From contig NC_083519.1 of assembly GCF_032362555.1 (NCBI RefSeq), forward strand, positions 7,581,501 to 7,645,500: 64,000 nt of DNA, in the 5' to 3' direction. The notes beneath the pieces were generated by a model. That model did no database searches, was not told the DNA's origin, and saw nothing but the letters and a program-made list of their open reading frames with translations. Positions 1 to 11,831 of the stretch are shown here, piece after piece (positions within the stretch are counted from its first letter, which is position 1; every line of letters starts with the position of its first letter). A program made the position numbers and the translations under genes. This stretch comes from Amyelois transitella. Its lineage: Eukaryota; Arthropoda; Insecta; Lepidoptera; Pyralidae.

Positions 1-325
1 CTAAACCAATGCCAGGGAAGCTTTCGAAGAACAGTTCCTCTTCTTCCCCAGTCTTGTTTGCATTCTGGCCCTTCAAGGTTCGCGCCGCAGCCAGGGTTTG
101 CACCGACATGCCGTCTCCCAAGAACATGACGAGATTTCGCGCCACATTTGGATCTGGATCACGCTTGATGCGTTTCTCTATGCCTGCCTTTGCTTCATTG
201 TACCAATGTTCTATTGTATATTCGGCTGGGTTGATAGGAGGTAAGTTACGCCGTGAAGGCGGCGCGTCGGGGTGCCGAGCGGAGGCCACGGCCAACAAAC
301 TGAGAAGCAGGACTATCGACGGCAT
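1..325 (-). CDS. Alkaline phosphatase ALP-A, exon 1 only (gene cut by left edge)
   Basis: First coding exon of a fourth tandem alkaline phosphatase, a secreted zinc/magnesium phosphomonoesterase. The ATG at 325-323 opens a hydrophobic signal peptide (MPSIVLLLSLLAVASA) followed by the same pro-like stretch seen in the other copies (NLPPINPAEY, then [13 protein letters not shown]). The first metal-binding block [11 protein letters not shown] is present. The sequence leaves the window within the last codons of exon 1: the paralogues end this exon with ..GLVK just before a GT donor, so only about five coding bases are missing. At DNA level it is closest to exon 1 of ALP-C. Whether the rest of the gene is intact or carries a GPI signal cannot be seen. 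Confidence 0.9.
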   Translation of the reverse strand, partial: MPSIVLLLSLLAVASARHPDAPPSRRNLPPINPAEYTIEHWYNEAKAGIEKRIKRDPDPNVARNLVMFLGDGMSVQTLAAARTLKGQNANKTGEEEELFFESFPGIGL

Positions 326-392
326 TCCTAAGATCTGAACGATAGTACCGTCGTCCTTCCCTATAATACCTTCTCTTTATCCTATCTTATCT
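326..392 (-). promoter_or_regulatory. ALP-A core promoter with GATA site
   Basis: Reading the minus strand towards the ATG at 325: an AGATAAGATA motif (383-392), a TATA-like GGTATTATAG (about 361-370), then an initiator-like TTCAG near 335-339. The TATA-to-initiator spacing of about 28 bp is canonical and would leave a leader of only about 12 nt. The same order and spacing recur at the other three ALP genes. Binding by a gut GATA factor is inferred, not shown. Confidence 0.6.
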
Positions 393-744
393 CATTAGCA
401 TATTGATATCGATAGACAAGGTGATAATTTTGCGATTGTTAACTTTACATTTTACCGATTTTTTTATAAAAATTCAATTTATTTTCTGATTGAATTAAAC
501 GCTTTCGGGCAACATTGTTTTTCACTCACATATTTAGGAAAACAAGGTATTTTTTAAAGGAAGAAAACTTTTTTCAACGGTCTTTATTACACAGCAAGTT
601 AATTAATGCATCGCAAAATCATTATAGGTACATATGATATTTTTATTCTACTATCCCAACAATATATCTACAAAATATTACGAATAAAACGAAAAAAGCT
701 GTGGAGTGTATACTATCCTATCTATCCTACTATCCTTAAAACTA
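393..744. other. ALP-A / ALP-B intergenic spacer
   Basis: AT-rich spacer between the ALP-A start and the ALP-B stop. It includes the likely ALP-B 3' UTR; a minus-strand AATAAA lies at 642-647, about 100 bp past the ALP-B stop. No other gene or repeat is recognised. Confidence 0.6.
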
Positions 745-3744
745 TTAGAGAAATAAGATTTTAACAGCAGTTGTGATCACAATCAAGATGGCGGTCACAT
801 GAACAGTGTTAGCTCCATTGCAACCTTCTGCCTGTAGTCCAGGGCCGATGCAGGCAGCATACGCCATGAGGTGCGGTATCTGACTTTGCTCATAAAGACC
901 AGTGAAAAGCCTGTAATGGGGGCCTCGCGCGAAGACCGCCACATCGTCCCCCCCGTGGGTCTCATCTACCAGGGGCACGTCGGCATGTGAACGCCATCTT
1001 AACTGACCTGAAAAATAAATGGTAAAAGTTTATACCTTTCTTAATTTTTAAAATGACTGTACAATACAGTGTGGCCTTAGGAGGTTGGACTAAGCGAAAA
1101 CGCGATTCTAGGCCAATTTGGGGTGAAGTACAACATCGGTGGCTATAGCACCTACGCAATCATATTTTTTAATGTAAATTTTTAGAAATATTTGTTAATC
1201 TTTATTTCACGAAAAGCAGACCACAGATTGCAGCGACAGTCACTTCTGAGAATAGTCAGTTTAAAATTTAAACAGAATTTAGAAGTCATTGCTATTAACG
1301 TAAACTACTACTAATAAGACTTTTTGACTCACCGAAATCACTATCTTCCCTAATGTCATCCCGAATACCATCAACTTGCTTGCGGGCACCTGGACCATTC
1401 GTGTAAGAAAGCGTCATGAACCGCATTCTGTCACTATCAATTTCATCAGATATACCAACTATAGGAGTGCCACGGACTGTGTATCCATTGAACGCTATAA
1501 CATGGGAATGATCGGCTGTCACAACAATCAAAGAATTATCTTCAGGCAATAGTTCTGTCGCTTTTTTAACAGCCTTTTCAAACTCTAATGTTTCATCGAG
1601 AGCAAGGTGCACATAATTATCGTGGTGAGCGTGATCTATACGACCACCTTCTACAAACAAGAAGAATCCTTTCTTGTTTCGACTCAACATACGAATTGCT
1701 AATTCAGTCATCTCCTCGAGAGTGGGTTCTGTATCATTATTTGCTTCTAAAGTGTAGTTCATATGAGTACCCTCAAAGAGACCTAATAAATATTCAGGTG
1801 GGGATTCAAATTGACTTCTCAATTGTTCTGCATTCCACACATAAGCATGTGACAACTTGCGATCAATTTTATCTTGCTGCCAATCATTAATTAGGTTTCG
1901 GCCATCAGTTCTTCTGCCTGGAGTGCCTTCTTCGTCTATCATACTCTCTGGAATGAATTCTCGTCTTCCACCGCCCAGAATAACCTTCAAATTAATAATA
2001 TGAACAGATTATCATAAAGTCTATGAAATTTTATAACTAATTTAATTACAATTGTGTAATTTAAAACTTTTCCCTTATGTATATACAAATCTACTGGAAA
2101 TACATAAAAAAATGTTCGATTCACACTTCAACCATCATCATACATTTTGAGAGCGTCGGTGGTTGAATCGATAAGGTGCCCAGTTATAATGCGTGTAAGG
2201 ACACAGCCGACACATGGATTAATTGGAACATGGTTACACATTCAGTTCCAATATAAGTTAAGTTACGCCTGCAAAGGTTGCGGAAGTCACCTGACTCATT
2301 AATCCAGGATCCATGGTCAAGGGCTTACACCGGACTCCTCTCTTGAGTAGTAAGGATGTTATCGGGACTAAACCCAGTAGGAAGAAGACTCTTTAATCTT
2401 ACTTAAATATACATATATATTTGGCATAGAACTAGTGTTCCGCCATCCCCTAACGTATCCTAATCATCAGACGCAGCATGGTACTGTTACTTAAATCTTA
2501 ATGAAACCTTAAACTGCTTGCCAGGGTTCATATAAACTAGCTGTCGGGCAACATCAATGCATCTTTCTGGGTCCTGAGAGTCTGACAGTACTTCAGCATC
2601 GTTCTCCCAGTGCCTGTCGGCGCTCTTAGCATAGGTGCCGGATGGTGACGCATGGGTCACTCGCGTGGTCGTCACTATGCCTGAAAAGCAGATTTCATCA
2701 TTTATCAAAATTAATTGCAATTGACTACTATATTCTCACAAAGGCAGCTAGTCAATTGTAAATTCTAAATATTAATTCGATTCAGTCTCGACAAGAAAAA
2801 TATTTTTATTCATCTTAAAACTGAGAGAAATGTCGGTAGACAGAGTCGGTAGTCATAGGCTCCGGAGCATAAACGCGGAGGGCGCAACTGGGAACATGCA
2901 AAGATAAGAGAACAAGCAGAATAAAGGAATGTTATTTCACACACCAACATCCCTGCCATCAGCTAGTGCCCATTCGGCGATAGACTGCACTCTATTGGCT
3001 TCTACGAGGGAGGCGTTGCAATCTCTTCTGGCAACCGCCGCCGTCACTCCAGTGGTGCCGTAATTGTTCTTCACGCCGCAGAGGTAGGCGGTCGCTGTAC
3101 ACGCCGAGTCAGCTATTTGGTGATTCACGCAGTAAGTCTGAAAAATATGACAGACATTTTAAGAACAGGGGAATATTACCTGTCTTACGCGATGCAGGGT
3201 AACACAGGAAGCTCCCGTTACTAGTACTTCTTCTTTATGATTTGCTTTTAGTTATTACAAAAGACGAAGTCATATTTTCGTTACTTTTATATACATATGC
3301 ATTATACATATACAGTCACATCATAAAATTAGAATTATTCGAGACCTAAATAAGCATCGTCCACTAGAAATATTACACTATCTATTTGTGTAGTATTTCC
3401 TCCGAACACACCTTGACCAAACCAACTCCAAGGAAACCCTCAAAGAACAATTCCTCTTCTTCTCCAGTGTTGCCCGCTAGCTGGCCCTTCAAAGTTCGCG
3501 CCGCAGCAAGGGTCGGCACCGACATACCGTCTCCCATGAACAAGACTAGATTCTTGGCCACATTCTGATCAGGGTCACTTCTTCTGCGTTTCTCGATGCC
3601 GGCTTTCGCCTCGTTATACCAATATTCTGATTTAAATTCAGCAGGGTTGATGTCAGGCAAGTTCTGCCTTACTGTCGACACCTCGGGATGCCGAGCCGTA
3701 GTAAAAGCGAATACCAAAAAGAGATATAAGACGTTCGCCCACAT
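745..3744 (-). CDS. Alkaline phosphatase ALP-B, GPI-anchored type (5 exons)
   Basis: Coding exons on the minus strand: 3412-3744, 2945-3137, 2508-2680, 1333-1984 and 745-1007, all GT/AG, 537 residues. Alkaline phosphatase hydrolyses phosphate monoesters at the cell surface. Visible: signal peptide ([17 protein letters not shown]); [11 protein letters not shown] (metal-binding Asp); [15 protein letters not shown] (phosphorylated Ser); [48 protein letters not shown] (zinc His). The C-terminus [20 protein letters not shown] plus a few more residues is a polar patch followed by a hydrophobic tail, i.e. a GPI-attachment signal, so the product should sit on the outer membrane, in Lepidoptera usually the midgut brush border. 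Length fits insect membrane ALPs. All active-site blocks are intact. Its last 63 coding bases or so match ALP-C almost exactly. Confidence 0.94.
2105..2400 (+). repeat. Interspersed repeat in ALP-B intron 3 (GGACTAA-ending family)
   Basis: Divergent copy of a repeat whose 3' portion (AGTAAGGATGTTATCGGGAC and onward) also appears at about 20,840-21,065, 28,125-28,345 and 35,035-35,245. It accounts for intron 3 of ALP-B being longer than in the paralogues. Class unknown. Confidence 0.45.
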
Positions 3745-3806
3745 CTCTAGCGTCTGTATAGAAAACTCGATCGCTCTTACTTTTATTATACGTAAATATC
3801 TTATCT
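3745..3806 (-). promoter_or_regulatory. ALP-B core promoter with GATA site
   Basis: Minus-strand AGATAAGATA at 3797-3806 lies 53 bp above the ATG, with a TATA-like TATAATAAA at 3782-3790. The 10-bp GATA motif is identical to those of ALP-A and ALP-C. Confidence 0.6.
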
Positions 3807-5398
3807 GTTTAGTCTACCCATTCATATCTGTGCACGCGATAATTGCATATAAGTATATCACCCCTATTTATCAAATCTCCATTTTTGAACATGACTAGCG
3901 ATCCACCCTTGCTTTAAAACTGAGTTTTTGTCTTCTCTCACCTCTATAATTGACAGGTCGTGGTGATAAGTTTGTGTGTATGTTTGTCCGCCTTTTACGT
4001 CAAAACTACTGAGTTGATCTCCATGAAATATTCATACATAGTATGGAGTACGGAGAAATTCATAGGCGTACTTTTAAGTTAGAGTAAATGTGTATTATCG
4101 TGAAGTAACAACAATATACCGTATGTATAAAAAACAGGTCATTGTATGAAATGTAGGTATAGGTGTATAGTTCTTTAATCTGCCTAAAATAGCAAATCAG
4201 ATTTTAATCAAGTAGATAAATGTTATTTTGGTGACAGTTATTTATAAACACTGTTTGTCATTTTAAATAGATATACAATTCATTTCATGAACTTTGGTAA
4301 AATGCATTATATTTCATTTTTGCACAAAGAAAGAATAATATTTTATTTTTATTAGTTCCTTACAACTTTTGCTATTATGCTTGTCGTAAATGCACTCAGC
4401 ATTTACGACAAGCATTCCATTTTGGAACACAAAATCTCAGTCCTAGTTAGGTAGCACCTTAATCATGTACACGTATATTCGTATCTAAAAAAATAAATTA
4501 AGATTGTATCAATATATGGAACCAATTAAGAATACAAGATGAGGAAAAATTTAATTAAATTTTATAGACTTATCGTGAATCCGACTCTAACGATTTCATT
4601 GAAATTTTAAATAGATTTAGACTTAGATAGGCACACGGAGGCAAATTGGTTCTCACATCTGGTTAATTTGCTTCATCCATGTTCTCACCGAAAGTCATTT
4701 ATCCATATATAATTATTAACAGGCAACGATAAATTGTGTTTTATGAAATGTTAACAAAAAACACCCACCACGGTCACCCAGGTCACATATTGAATAAATA
4801 AACAATAAAAATAAATTTAATTTATTTCAAATAAATCAGCGACTTAAATTATTCGTTATAAACTTTGTAGATAAGTAAGTACCTATAACAGTCACAGCCT
4901 TGTTACCTTGAAAATATGATGACAATATATCGTATTTATTTTTAAAATACTTGAAGGAATAACAAAAAATTACAATCACAGCCTCATCCTTGTAAACCAC
5001 CACACAGAAACTAGAGCCGGATAAAAAACAAAGCGTGCATTTTTCGCAAATCCCACGGGAACTTTAGATTTTACTGAGATGCAAAGATGTCCTTCTCCAG
5101 ACTCCTAATTATATATACGCAAATGTCAATAAAATTGGTTCGCATTTATAATATTAAAGTTGGGACAGTACAACCGACACCCTACATATTAAAAAAAATT
5201 ATATTGATATGACAATATATCTTCTCTCTCTGAATTTCTCCAATTCTGATTGAGCGCCCCAATAAGACATATGCCTACTCCAAATTCGTGAATAGGGTTT
5301 CTAGAGTTTCAAATCACGATCAATTCATCGCCTCTAGTATTTCATATGGCGGCTTTAAAATAACTATATTAAACATGATCATAATTTCCTTAAAACTA
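3807..5398. other. ALP-B / ALP-C intergenic spacer
   Basis: AT-rich spacer. Apart from the perfect hairpin at 4377-4415, no coding exon, decayed ALP exon or known repeat is recognised. Confidence 0.5.
4377..4415. repeat. Perfect 17-bp hairpin
   Basis: ATGCTTGTCGTAAATGC (4377-4393), 5-nt loop ACTCA, then its exact reverse complement (4399-4415). Pairing stops sharply at both ends. It is shorter than a usual insect pre-miRNA and is not placed near a stop codon. Confidence 0.7.
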
Positions 5399-8300
5399 TC
5401 AGAGAAATAAGAATTTAACAGCAGTTGTGATCACAATCAAGATGGCGGTCACATGAACAGTGTTAGCTCCATTGCATCCTTCTGCGTGTAGTCCAGGGCC
5501 GATACAGCCAGCATATGCCATGAGATGCGGGATCTGACTCTGCTCGTACAGACCAGAGAAGAGACGGTAGTGGGGGCCTCGCGCGAAGATAGCCACATCG
5601 TCACCACCGTGAGTTTCACTGTTCCGAGGGGCGTCCACGTGCGCGCGCCACCTAAGTTCACCTGAAAAATTGAGATATTAAGGTAATTTTTTGTGTTTTT
5701 GGTGTCATTTCTTAAATTCACCAAAATTTTGCACAGAAAATAACTTTATAAGTAGATATCTTAAAGAAATAAAAAAGTACTGGAGAAAAAAGGAAACTGG
5801 AATGGTATAGTAAGAGCATGCGTAAAATTAGATTTTGTAGTAGAACACATCTTGACGTTAACTTTAGTGTCATGCGATGATTCTTTGTGAAATAGTTACT
5901 ATTTTGAAATTGGAAAGACTAATAAACTTGGGATTCTTCTTGTAGGCGATGGACTAGCAACCTGCCACTATTCGAATCTCAATTCAATCTTAAACCGAAC
6001 AGCTGAACGTGGTCTTTCAGTCTTTTTAGGAGTGTTGGCTCTGTCTACCGTACAAGAGATAAAGACGTGATTATATGTATGGATGTAAAATAATGTACAT
6101 GTTTTAAAGTCTGTTACTTACCAAATCTCAATTCTATCATCAAGCCAAAAAGCTTTACGTGGCCTATCAGTCTTTTCAATACTGTTAGCTCTATCTACCC
6201 CGCAAGGGATATAGACGTGACTGTATGCATGTATGTATATACCAAACGTATGTACGGTTGCGTTCATAATTGCAGTCATAGTTCGCAAAACTTTATAGCT
6301 TGCAGTCACCGCTGTCACTCACACATTCACACAAATAACACAATAAACAACAAGCGGTGAAGCGTTGGTAAAAGCGCCATCAAGAAGAGGGTAGTGTAAA
6401 AAGTCGACCGCGCAGCGGCCGTCGTCCGCTAATCAACACAGCGACACGCCACACAGCGGAGATCCATGGTGAAACATTACGAAAATAATGGCTTCATACC
6501 GACCAGAATATTTGCGGAACAGTTCGACACATCAGTGGTTACTGTTCGTCGAGTTTGCACCGTGAGGGACTATTCCACAGACAGCCAGTAAGAAAGCCGT
6601 ATTTATCCGAAATAAATAAGCAAAAACATTTAGAATTTGCTCGGCAGTATTTAGATTTTGACTGGAATAAAGCGATATTTACGGACAAAAAGTTCGTTTA
6701 CGTCATCGCAACACGGTAGGCTTCACTTATGGCGAAGAAATGCAGCTCGGTATGAAGAAAAAAATATTGTGCCAAATATGGAGTCTGGACGCATATCTGT
6801 AAATATGTGGGGCTGGATGAGTGCTGCTGGACCTGGAGAACAGGTGTGGATAGCAGGACGCGCTACAGCTGCTCATTTGTGCAAGTGCTGGAAGAAACCA
6901 TGTTACCAACTGTGCGGTGTATTTATCCGATTGATGATATGCCAACAATATCATTTGTGCTAGACAACTACCCTGTGCATCGAGTCCATATAGTGCGTGA
7001 AAGGTTCTGCCAGTTTATATTAAAACTACTACTTAGATAGTATTTTAAGGACAGCTTCAATATCTTTTCTTTATGAAAACGAATAATTAAGCTGTAACCT
7101 TAATAACAGGAGATAAGTAAATGAGAAATAAATTAGTGTAATATGCTGTATGTATACCTTTATATAATCATCAATATGTAAACAAAACTATAGGTAAACT
7201 GTTTCAATAAAATTTACTAATTTTAATTATTGAATGTTTTATTTTGCTTCCTCTTGTTTAATATTTCTTGCTGATTTTCGTGTTTGAAGACACGGTTATT
7301 GTAATTTTTAGATATCAGTTAGTTAGTGAGTCAGTCAGTTACTTAGTTCAAATGGCACCTTGAAACATTAAAAATTGTCAGTAACAATATTTTTTTTTAA
7401 ATAGACAAAAATTCCTTGAATAACTTCGGAATCCGCTAGTAACTAGAACAAGCGAGTGTGAGCAAGCAAGATTATCTAATATATCTTAGATCTCACTTGC
7501 ACACACGAAGTAATAAAATTGCTACCCAATAACTTTCAAAGGAACCACTACCTATGTTAGGGTCGTGTGCAGACAAACTTTCAACTTTATTGAAATGACA
7601 TAAGTCTGGCAGTCGCAGGCTTCCCTCTATAGGCAAATCTTATGCAAATAATGAGAGACGACGATATCTCGATCGACAATTATCGGGCCCAGTTCGGCCA
7701 TCGTTGCTTACCGTCTCTTTCCGTTTTGTTATGTTATATGTTATAGAATAATAAACTGTTTTACTTAGTAATCATTGGTATTAAAGACTGTATTCATTTG
7801 ATGGAATATTTATTCTTTTTAAATATGCATGTGTGTGTGTATCTAGTGGAACCACAGTGCACGCTATTTTAACCCGTAAGAATTTTAAAACTATGACTGC
7901 AGATATGAACGCGATCGTACTTACCAAAGTTGCTCTCTTTCGTTATATCGTCACGGACACCATTTACTTGCTTACGCGCTCCAGGACCGTTTGTGTATGA
8001 GATGGTCATGTACGGCATTCTGTCGCTATCAGTTTGGGAAGACAACCCATAAATTGAATTTCCACGAGCGCTATAGCCGTTGAACGCCATTACATGAGAG
8101 TGATCAGCAGTCACTACAATCAGACTATCATCCTCAGAAAGCATATCCGTAGCTTTGCCAACGGCCTTGTCCAACTCCAGTGTTTCATCAAGAGCAAGAT
8201 GCACATAGTTAGCGTGATGAGCATGGTCTATTCGACCGCCTTCTACAAACAAGAAGAACCCTTTCTCGTTGCGACTTAGCATACGAATAGCTATTTCTGT

Positions 8301-10017
8301 CATCTCTTCAAGTGTAGGCTCTGTATCAGGATTCGCTTCTAAATGGTAATGCATATGGGAGCCCTCGAAGAGTCCTAACAAATATTCTGGCGGGGACTCA
8401 AACTGACTTTTTAGTTGATCTTTATTCCAAACATAAGCATGCGACAGATTGCGGTCAGTCTTATCCTGCTGCCATTCTTCAATTAAATTGCGATTATCGG
8501 TTCTCAACCCTGGTTCACCCTCTTCGTCAGTTATATTATGTGGAATAAATTCTTGTCTTCCCCCGCCTAAAATAACCTGAAAATAATTAATAATAGGTAC
8601 AGATAGACAAACATGTTAACAATGATCATTTGATCTTAATGATATATAGCTGTAAAGTTTAATGTTTTGAGACACCTAATGAATCATTTGTTTCAAATCA
8701 GAAGCTTGTGCTTTGCAAGTCGTCCTTGTCGGAAGGCACTTAAAAACCTAACTTGTTGAGCTACACTAATGGTAGGTATGTTCAGTAAAATTCGTTCTTA
8801 TAACGAAAATAACCATTATAACTGCAGTTTATATTACCTTAAACTGTTTGCCAGGGTTCATGTTAATCAGCTGTTGAGCAATATCAGCGCATACTTCGGG
8901 GTCTTGAGAATCCGCGAGAACTTGAGCGTCATTCTCCCAGTTCCTGTTGGCTGTCTTGGCATAGGCTCCTGAGGGAGACGCGTGCGTCACTCGGGTGGTC
9001 GTCACTATACCTGTTTTATGATCATGATTGTTAAAAGTAGTTATTAATTTTAAAAAGTGGATTATTGGTTAAAATTTTTTCAACTGACTTCAAAGTACTT
9101 CTTTAAATCGGCTTCGATTTGATGTATTTATTACAGTTTGGAAAATGACTGTTTTGTTTTAAAAGGAAAAACTTTCTGAAAATTTGGGACTATCTGACCG
9201 AAAAGTCGAATTTTAGAAAATCAAAAGATGTATTAAATTTTACATGTAAGATAGTTCCAACTAGAAATAATCTGTACTTTAGTCCTGATCATAAGATTCG
9301 TTAATAAATTACTTACCAACATCTTTTCCCTCAGCCAGGGCCCATTCAGCGATAGACTGTACCCTATTGGCTTCAATATTTGAGGCGTTACAGTCTCTCC
9401 TGGCGACCGCAGCCGTCACTCCGGTGGTGCCGTAGTTGTTCTTCACGCCGCAGAGGTAGGCAGTCGCCGTGCATGCCGAGTCAGCAATCTGCTGGTTGAC
9501 GCAGTAGGTCTAAAAAGTATACATGTTCATAAAGCAATTGGGTATTTCATGGAAAGGCATATACAAAATTATACACATTTTAGTTATCCACCCCCACTAT
9601 TAAACAATATTTTCTGATTCATTTAGAATAACTTAGTGCCGTTTTTAATACCATACTAAAGAAATTATAATACAATAAAATGCTCACCTTGACTAAACCA
9701 ATGCCAGGGAAACTTTCGAAGAACAATTCCTCTTCTTCCCCAGTTCTGCCTTCATTCTGGCCCTTCAACGTTCGCGCTGCAGCCATGGTTGGTACTGACA
9801 TGCCGTCTCCCAGAAACATGACGAGATTTCGAGCCACATTCTGACCTGAGTCGCGTTGACTGCGTTTCTGTAAAGCTGCCTGTGCCTCATTGAACCAATA
9901 TTCTGCTGTATACTCTAAAGGATTTATAGGAGGTAAGTTCCTTGGTTCAGGTGCCTCAGGGTGATACCGCGCGTCCACCACAGCTAACACCAACAGAATG
10001 AGATATTTAGATGACAT
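5399..10017 (-). CDS. Alkaline phosphatase ALP-C, GPI-anchored type (5 exons)
   Basis: Coding exons on the minus strand: 9688-10017, 9317-9509, 8838-9010, 7925-8576 and 5399-5661, 536 residues, GT/AG throughout. Same enzyme family and exon plan as ALP-B. Visible: signal peptide ([16 protein letters not shown]), [74 protein letters not shown] and a C-terminal GPI signal ([18 protein letters not shown]...). All metal and nucleophile residues are kept. One visible change is HHANYV where the paralogues have HHDNYV, just after the zinc-binding histidines and not itself a known ligand. Intron 4 is 2,263 bp, against 325 in ALP-B and 153 in ALP-D, because of inserted repeats and a transposase remnant. 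Exon 1 resembles ALP-A most; the last exon resembles ALP-B most. Confidence 0.94.
5930..6090 (+). repeat. SINE-like repeat copy (ALP-C intron 4)
   Basis: Member of the window's most abundant repeat family. The hallmark order is GGCGATGGGCTAGCAACCTG-like, then a GAATCTCAATTC box, then CAGTCTTTTCAAGACTGTTG-like, then GCTCTGTCTACC, then a GACGTGA tail followed by a TATG-rich tract. All these blocks are recognisable here in degraded form. Confidence 0.7.
6118..6240 (+). repeat. Second SINE-like copy (5'-truncated) beside the first
   Basis: Begins at the AAATCTCAATTC box and runs through CAGTCTTTTCAATACTGTTA, GCTCTATCTACCCCGCAAGG and GACGTGA to a TATGTATAT tail. It is in tandem with the copy at 5930-6090, so this intron took two insertions or a partial duplication. 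Confidence 0.7.
6400..7040 (+). pseudogene. Degenerate Tc1/mariner-type transposase
   Basis: Plus-strand remnant inside intron 4 of ALP-C, antisense to the host gene. In shifting frames it shows a helix-turn-helix-like N-terminus ([20 protein letters not shown]), a linker ([20 protein letters not shown]), the first catalytic Asp block (NKAIFTDKK), a [11 protein letters not shown] region and the second Asp block (FVLDNYPVH, equivalent to QDNAPVH in mariners). Several frameshifts and stops separate these blocks, so it is inactive. Terminal inverted repeats were not identified and the limits are approximate. Confidence 0.8.
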
Positions 10018-10078
10018 TTCTCGTGTCTGCGTATAGACGACGCTCGCACAATCCTATATTACTTCCCCTATCTTATCT
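10018..10078 (-). promoter_or_regulatory. ALP-C core promoter with GATA site
   Basis: Minus-strand AGATAAGATA at 10069-10078 and TATA-like TAATATAG at 10054-10061, 52 bp and 37 bp above the ATG. The layout matches ALP-A and ALP-B. Confidence 0.6.
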
Positions 10079-11831
10079 AATTACAAATCTATTGAATCGA
10101 GTTATCGAATTCATGAAATAGAATTAAAATGAGGTTCGTTAATGATTTAATTTTTTTATTTTTATTTTATTGCAATATTTCAGAACATCTCAAACGGGAT
10201 CTCCACACATAGGAAAAACCGGTTGGTACAATAACTAGTACATTATTCCCTCATCGAAGCCAGGTGAACCCACTAAGGCTTAGTGGTACTAACATGCGAA
10301 ACCAACCTGTAGGTGATTTCGACTCTACATTGATTACTAAATCTTTCACCTTTTCTTTTACTTCTTACTCTTGATAAACCGTTATATGTAACATATAAAC
10401 AGTTTTCGATTTAAGACATTTTTATGGTAGTATTATCGCTATAACGGATAATCATAAAATAATAATAAAAATACCTACATAGCGACGAATACCCGACATA
10501 ATCTTAATATTAACATATTTGGGAGATTAAAAGATATGACGTCATTGAATATCGATAGTCTTTTCCTTCAAGTCTTTAGTAAAGGTGGAAGTACGATAAG
10601 TGATTTCATCAATTACTTGTGTTTGTCTGGAGTTTCGCTCCCATGAGAAGTTCTAAAAAAAATCTTTATTTACCAATGTCTACGACAAAATAACAAACTT
10701 TCTATATTACAATGTTCAGTAGGTATACAAACTGTCTGACTGGTAAAGATGCCTTAAATGTACAAAAGCCTAAAATAACCGCCCGTCATCCAAATAAAAT
10801 TGTTCGTCTAGTATGTTAATCGGTTCATCTTTTCACATTTTCATCATCTGTCGCACGGTTCCCCAAGCATAACCCATAGCCTGGCGGAAAATCTTACCTT
10901 TGGTGGCGGTCGAGTCGAATCATCGTTCCCGCTACAATACGTATTTCATAGATTCTTTATGTCATTTACTTTTTATATTTCGCGTACATTGATCGCCTAT
11001 ATCTTTGCATGGACAGTCATAACAACTTTTTCATCAAACTTTAAAAAAGCATTTATTCAGAACACCATAACAAAAAGACAAAAATGGAAACAATAATATG
11101 CACAAAAATAAACATGTAGTATGGTGCTCCCGAAAGGGCATATATAAATAATAAAAGAACAATATATAAATAAATACACATTTAACATTAATAAGTTACA
11201 CTAAATAAAATTCCGTATTAACCGGAGAGCAGAGTGCATAAACTTGGTCAAATCTGCTATCACAATACTATCAGGGCGACTTTAATGACCCGTGGGCTTT
11301 GAAACTATATGATTAGAATTGCAACACGGAACATTTTTAATTGTGGAGATATAGATTTCTTACAAAATCACCATAAATTCTTTTATCTCAAATATGTTAT
11401 ACTAAACAATAAATGAATAGCCTGGAGCTCCAGTCTCTTTCAGAGGGATTTCCAGAATAAAAGTAGCCTATTCCTAAAGGTTAAATACACCACTGGACCA
11501 AAATCAGTAAACAAAATTTTTGTTGAAGAATTCACATCTTTCCTCTTTATTAAATTCGTGTCATAAATAAAACGATAAAAATCAGTCGTGATATTTTTTA
11601 ATAAACTTTATTACTTGTACGTTTGGTGTGCCTTTGTTTAATTCAAATCTTATAAAGCTTATTTTACATAAAAAAATATCATATGAGTACCTATGCACAT
11701 ACTAATCAGACTTATCAACACCGAAATCAATTTGATAACGATAATCATGTCGAAATTAATTCCTTTCTGAACTTGCCTATAAAATATTTTCATGAGATAT
11801 AATTTTAATTACACTGTTTAAAGTAATGCTT
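10079..11831. other. ALP-C / ALP-D intergenic spacer
   Basis: AT-rich, with no coding exon recognised. Around 11,420-11,470 there is a short segment (AAAGTAGCCTATTCCT) resembling part of a common lepidopteran repeat also seen at 60,250-60,460. The ALP-D 3' UTR lies at the right end. Confidence 0.45.
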
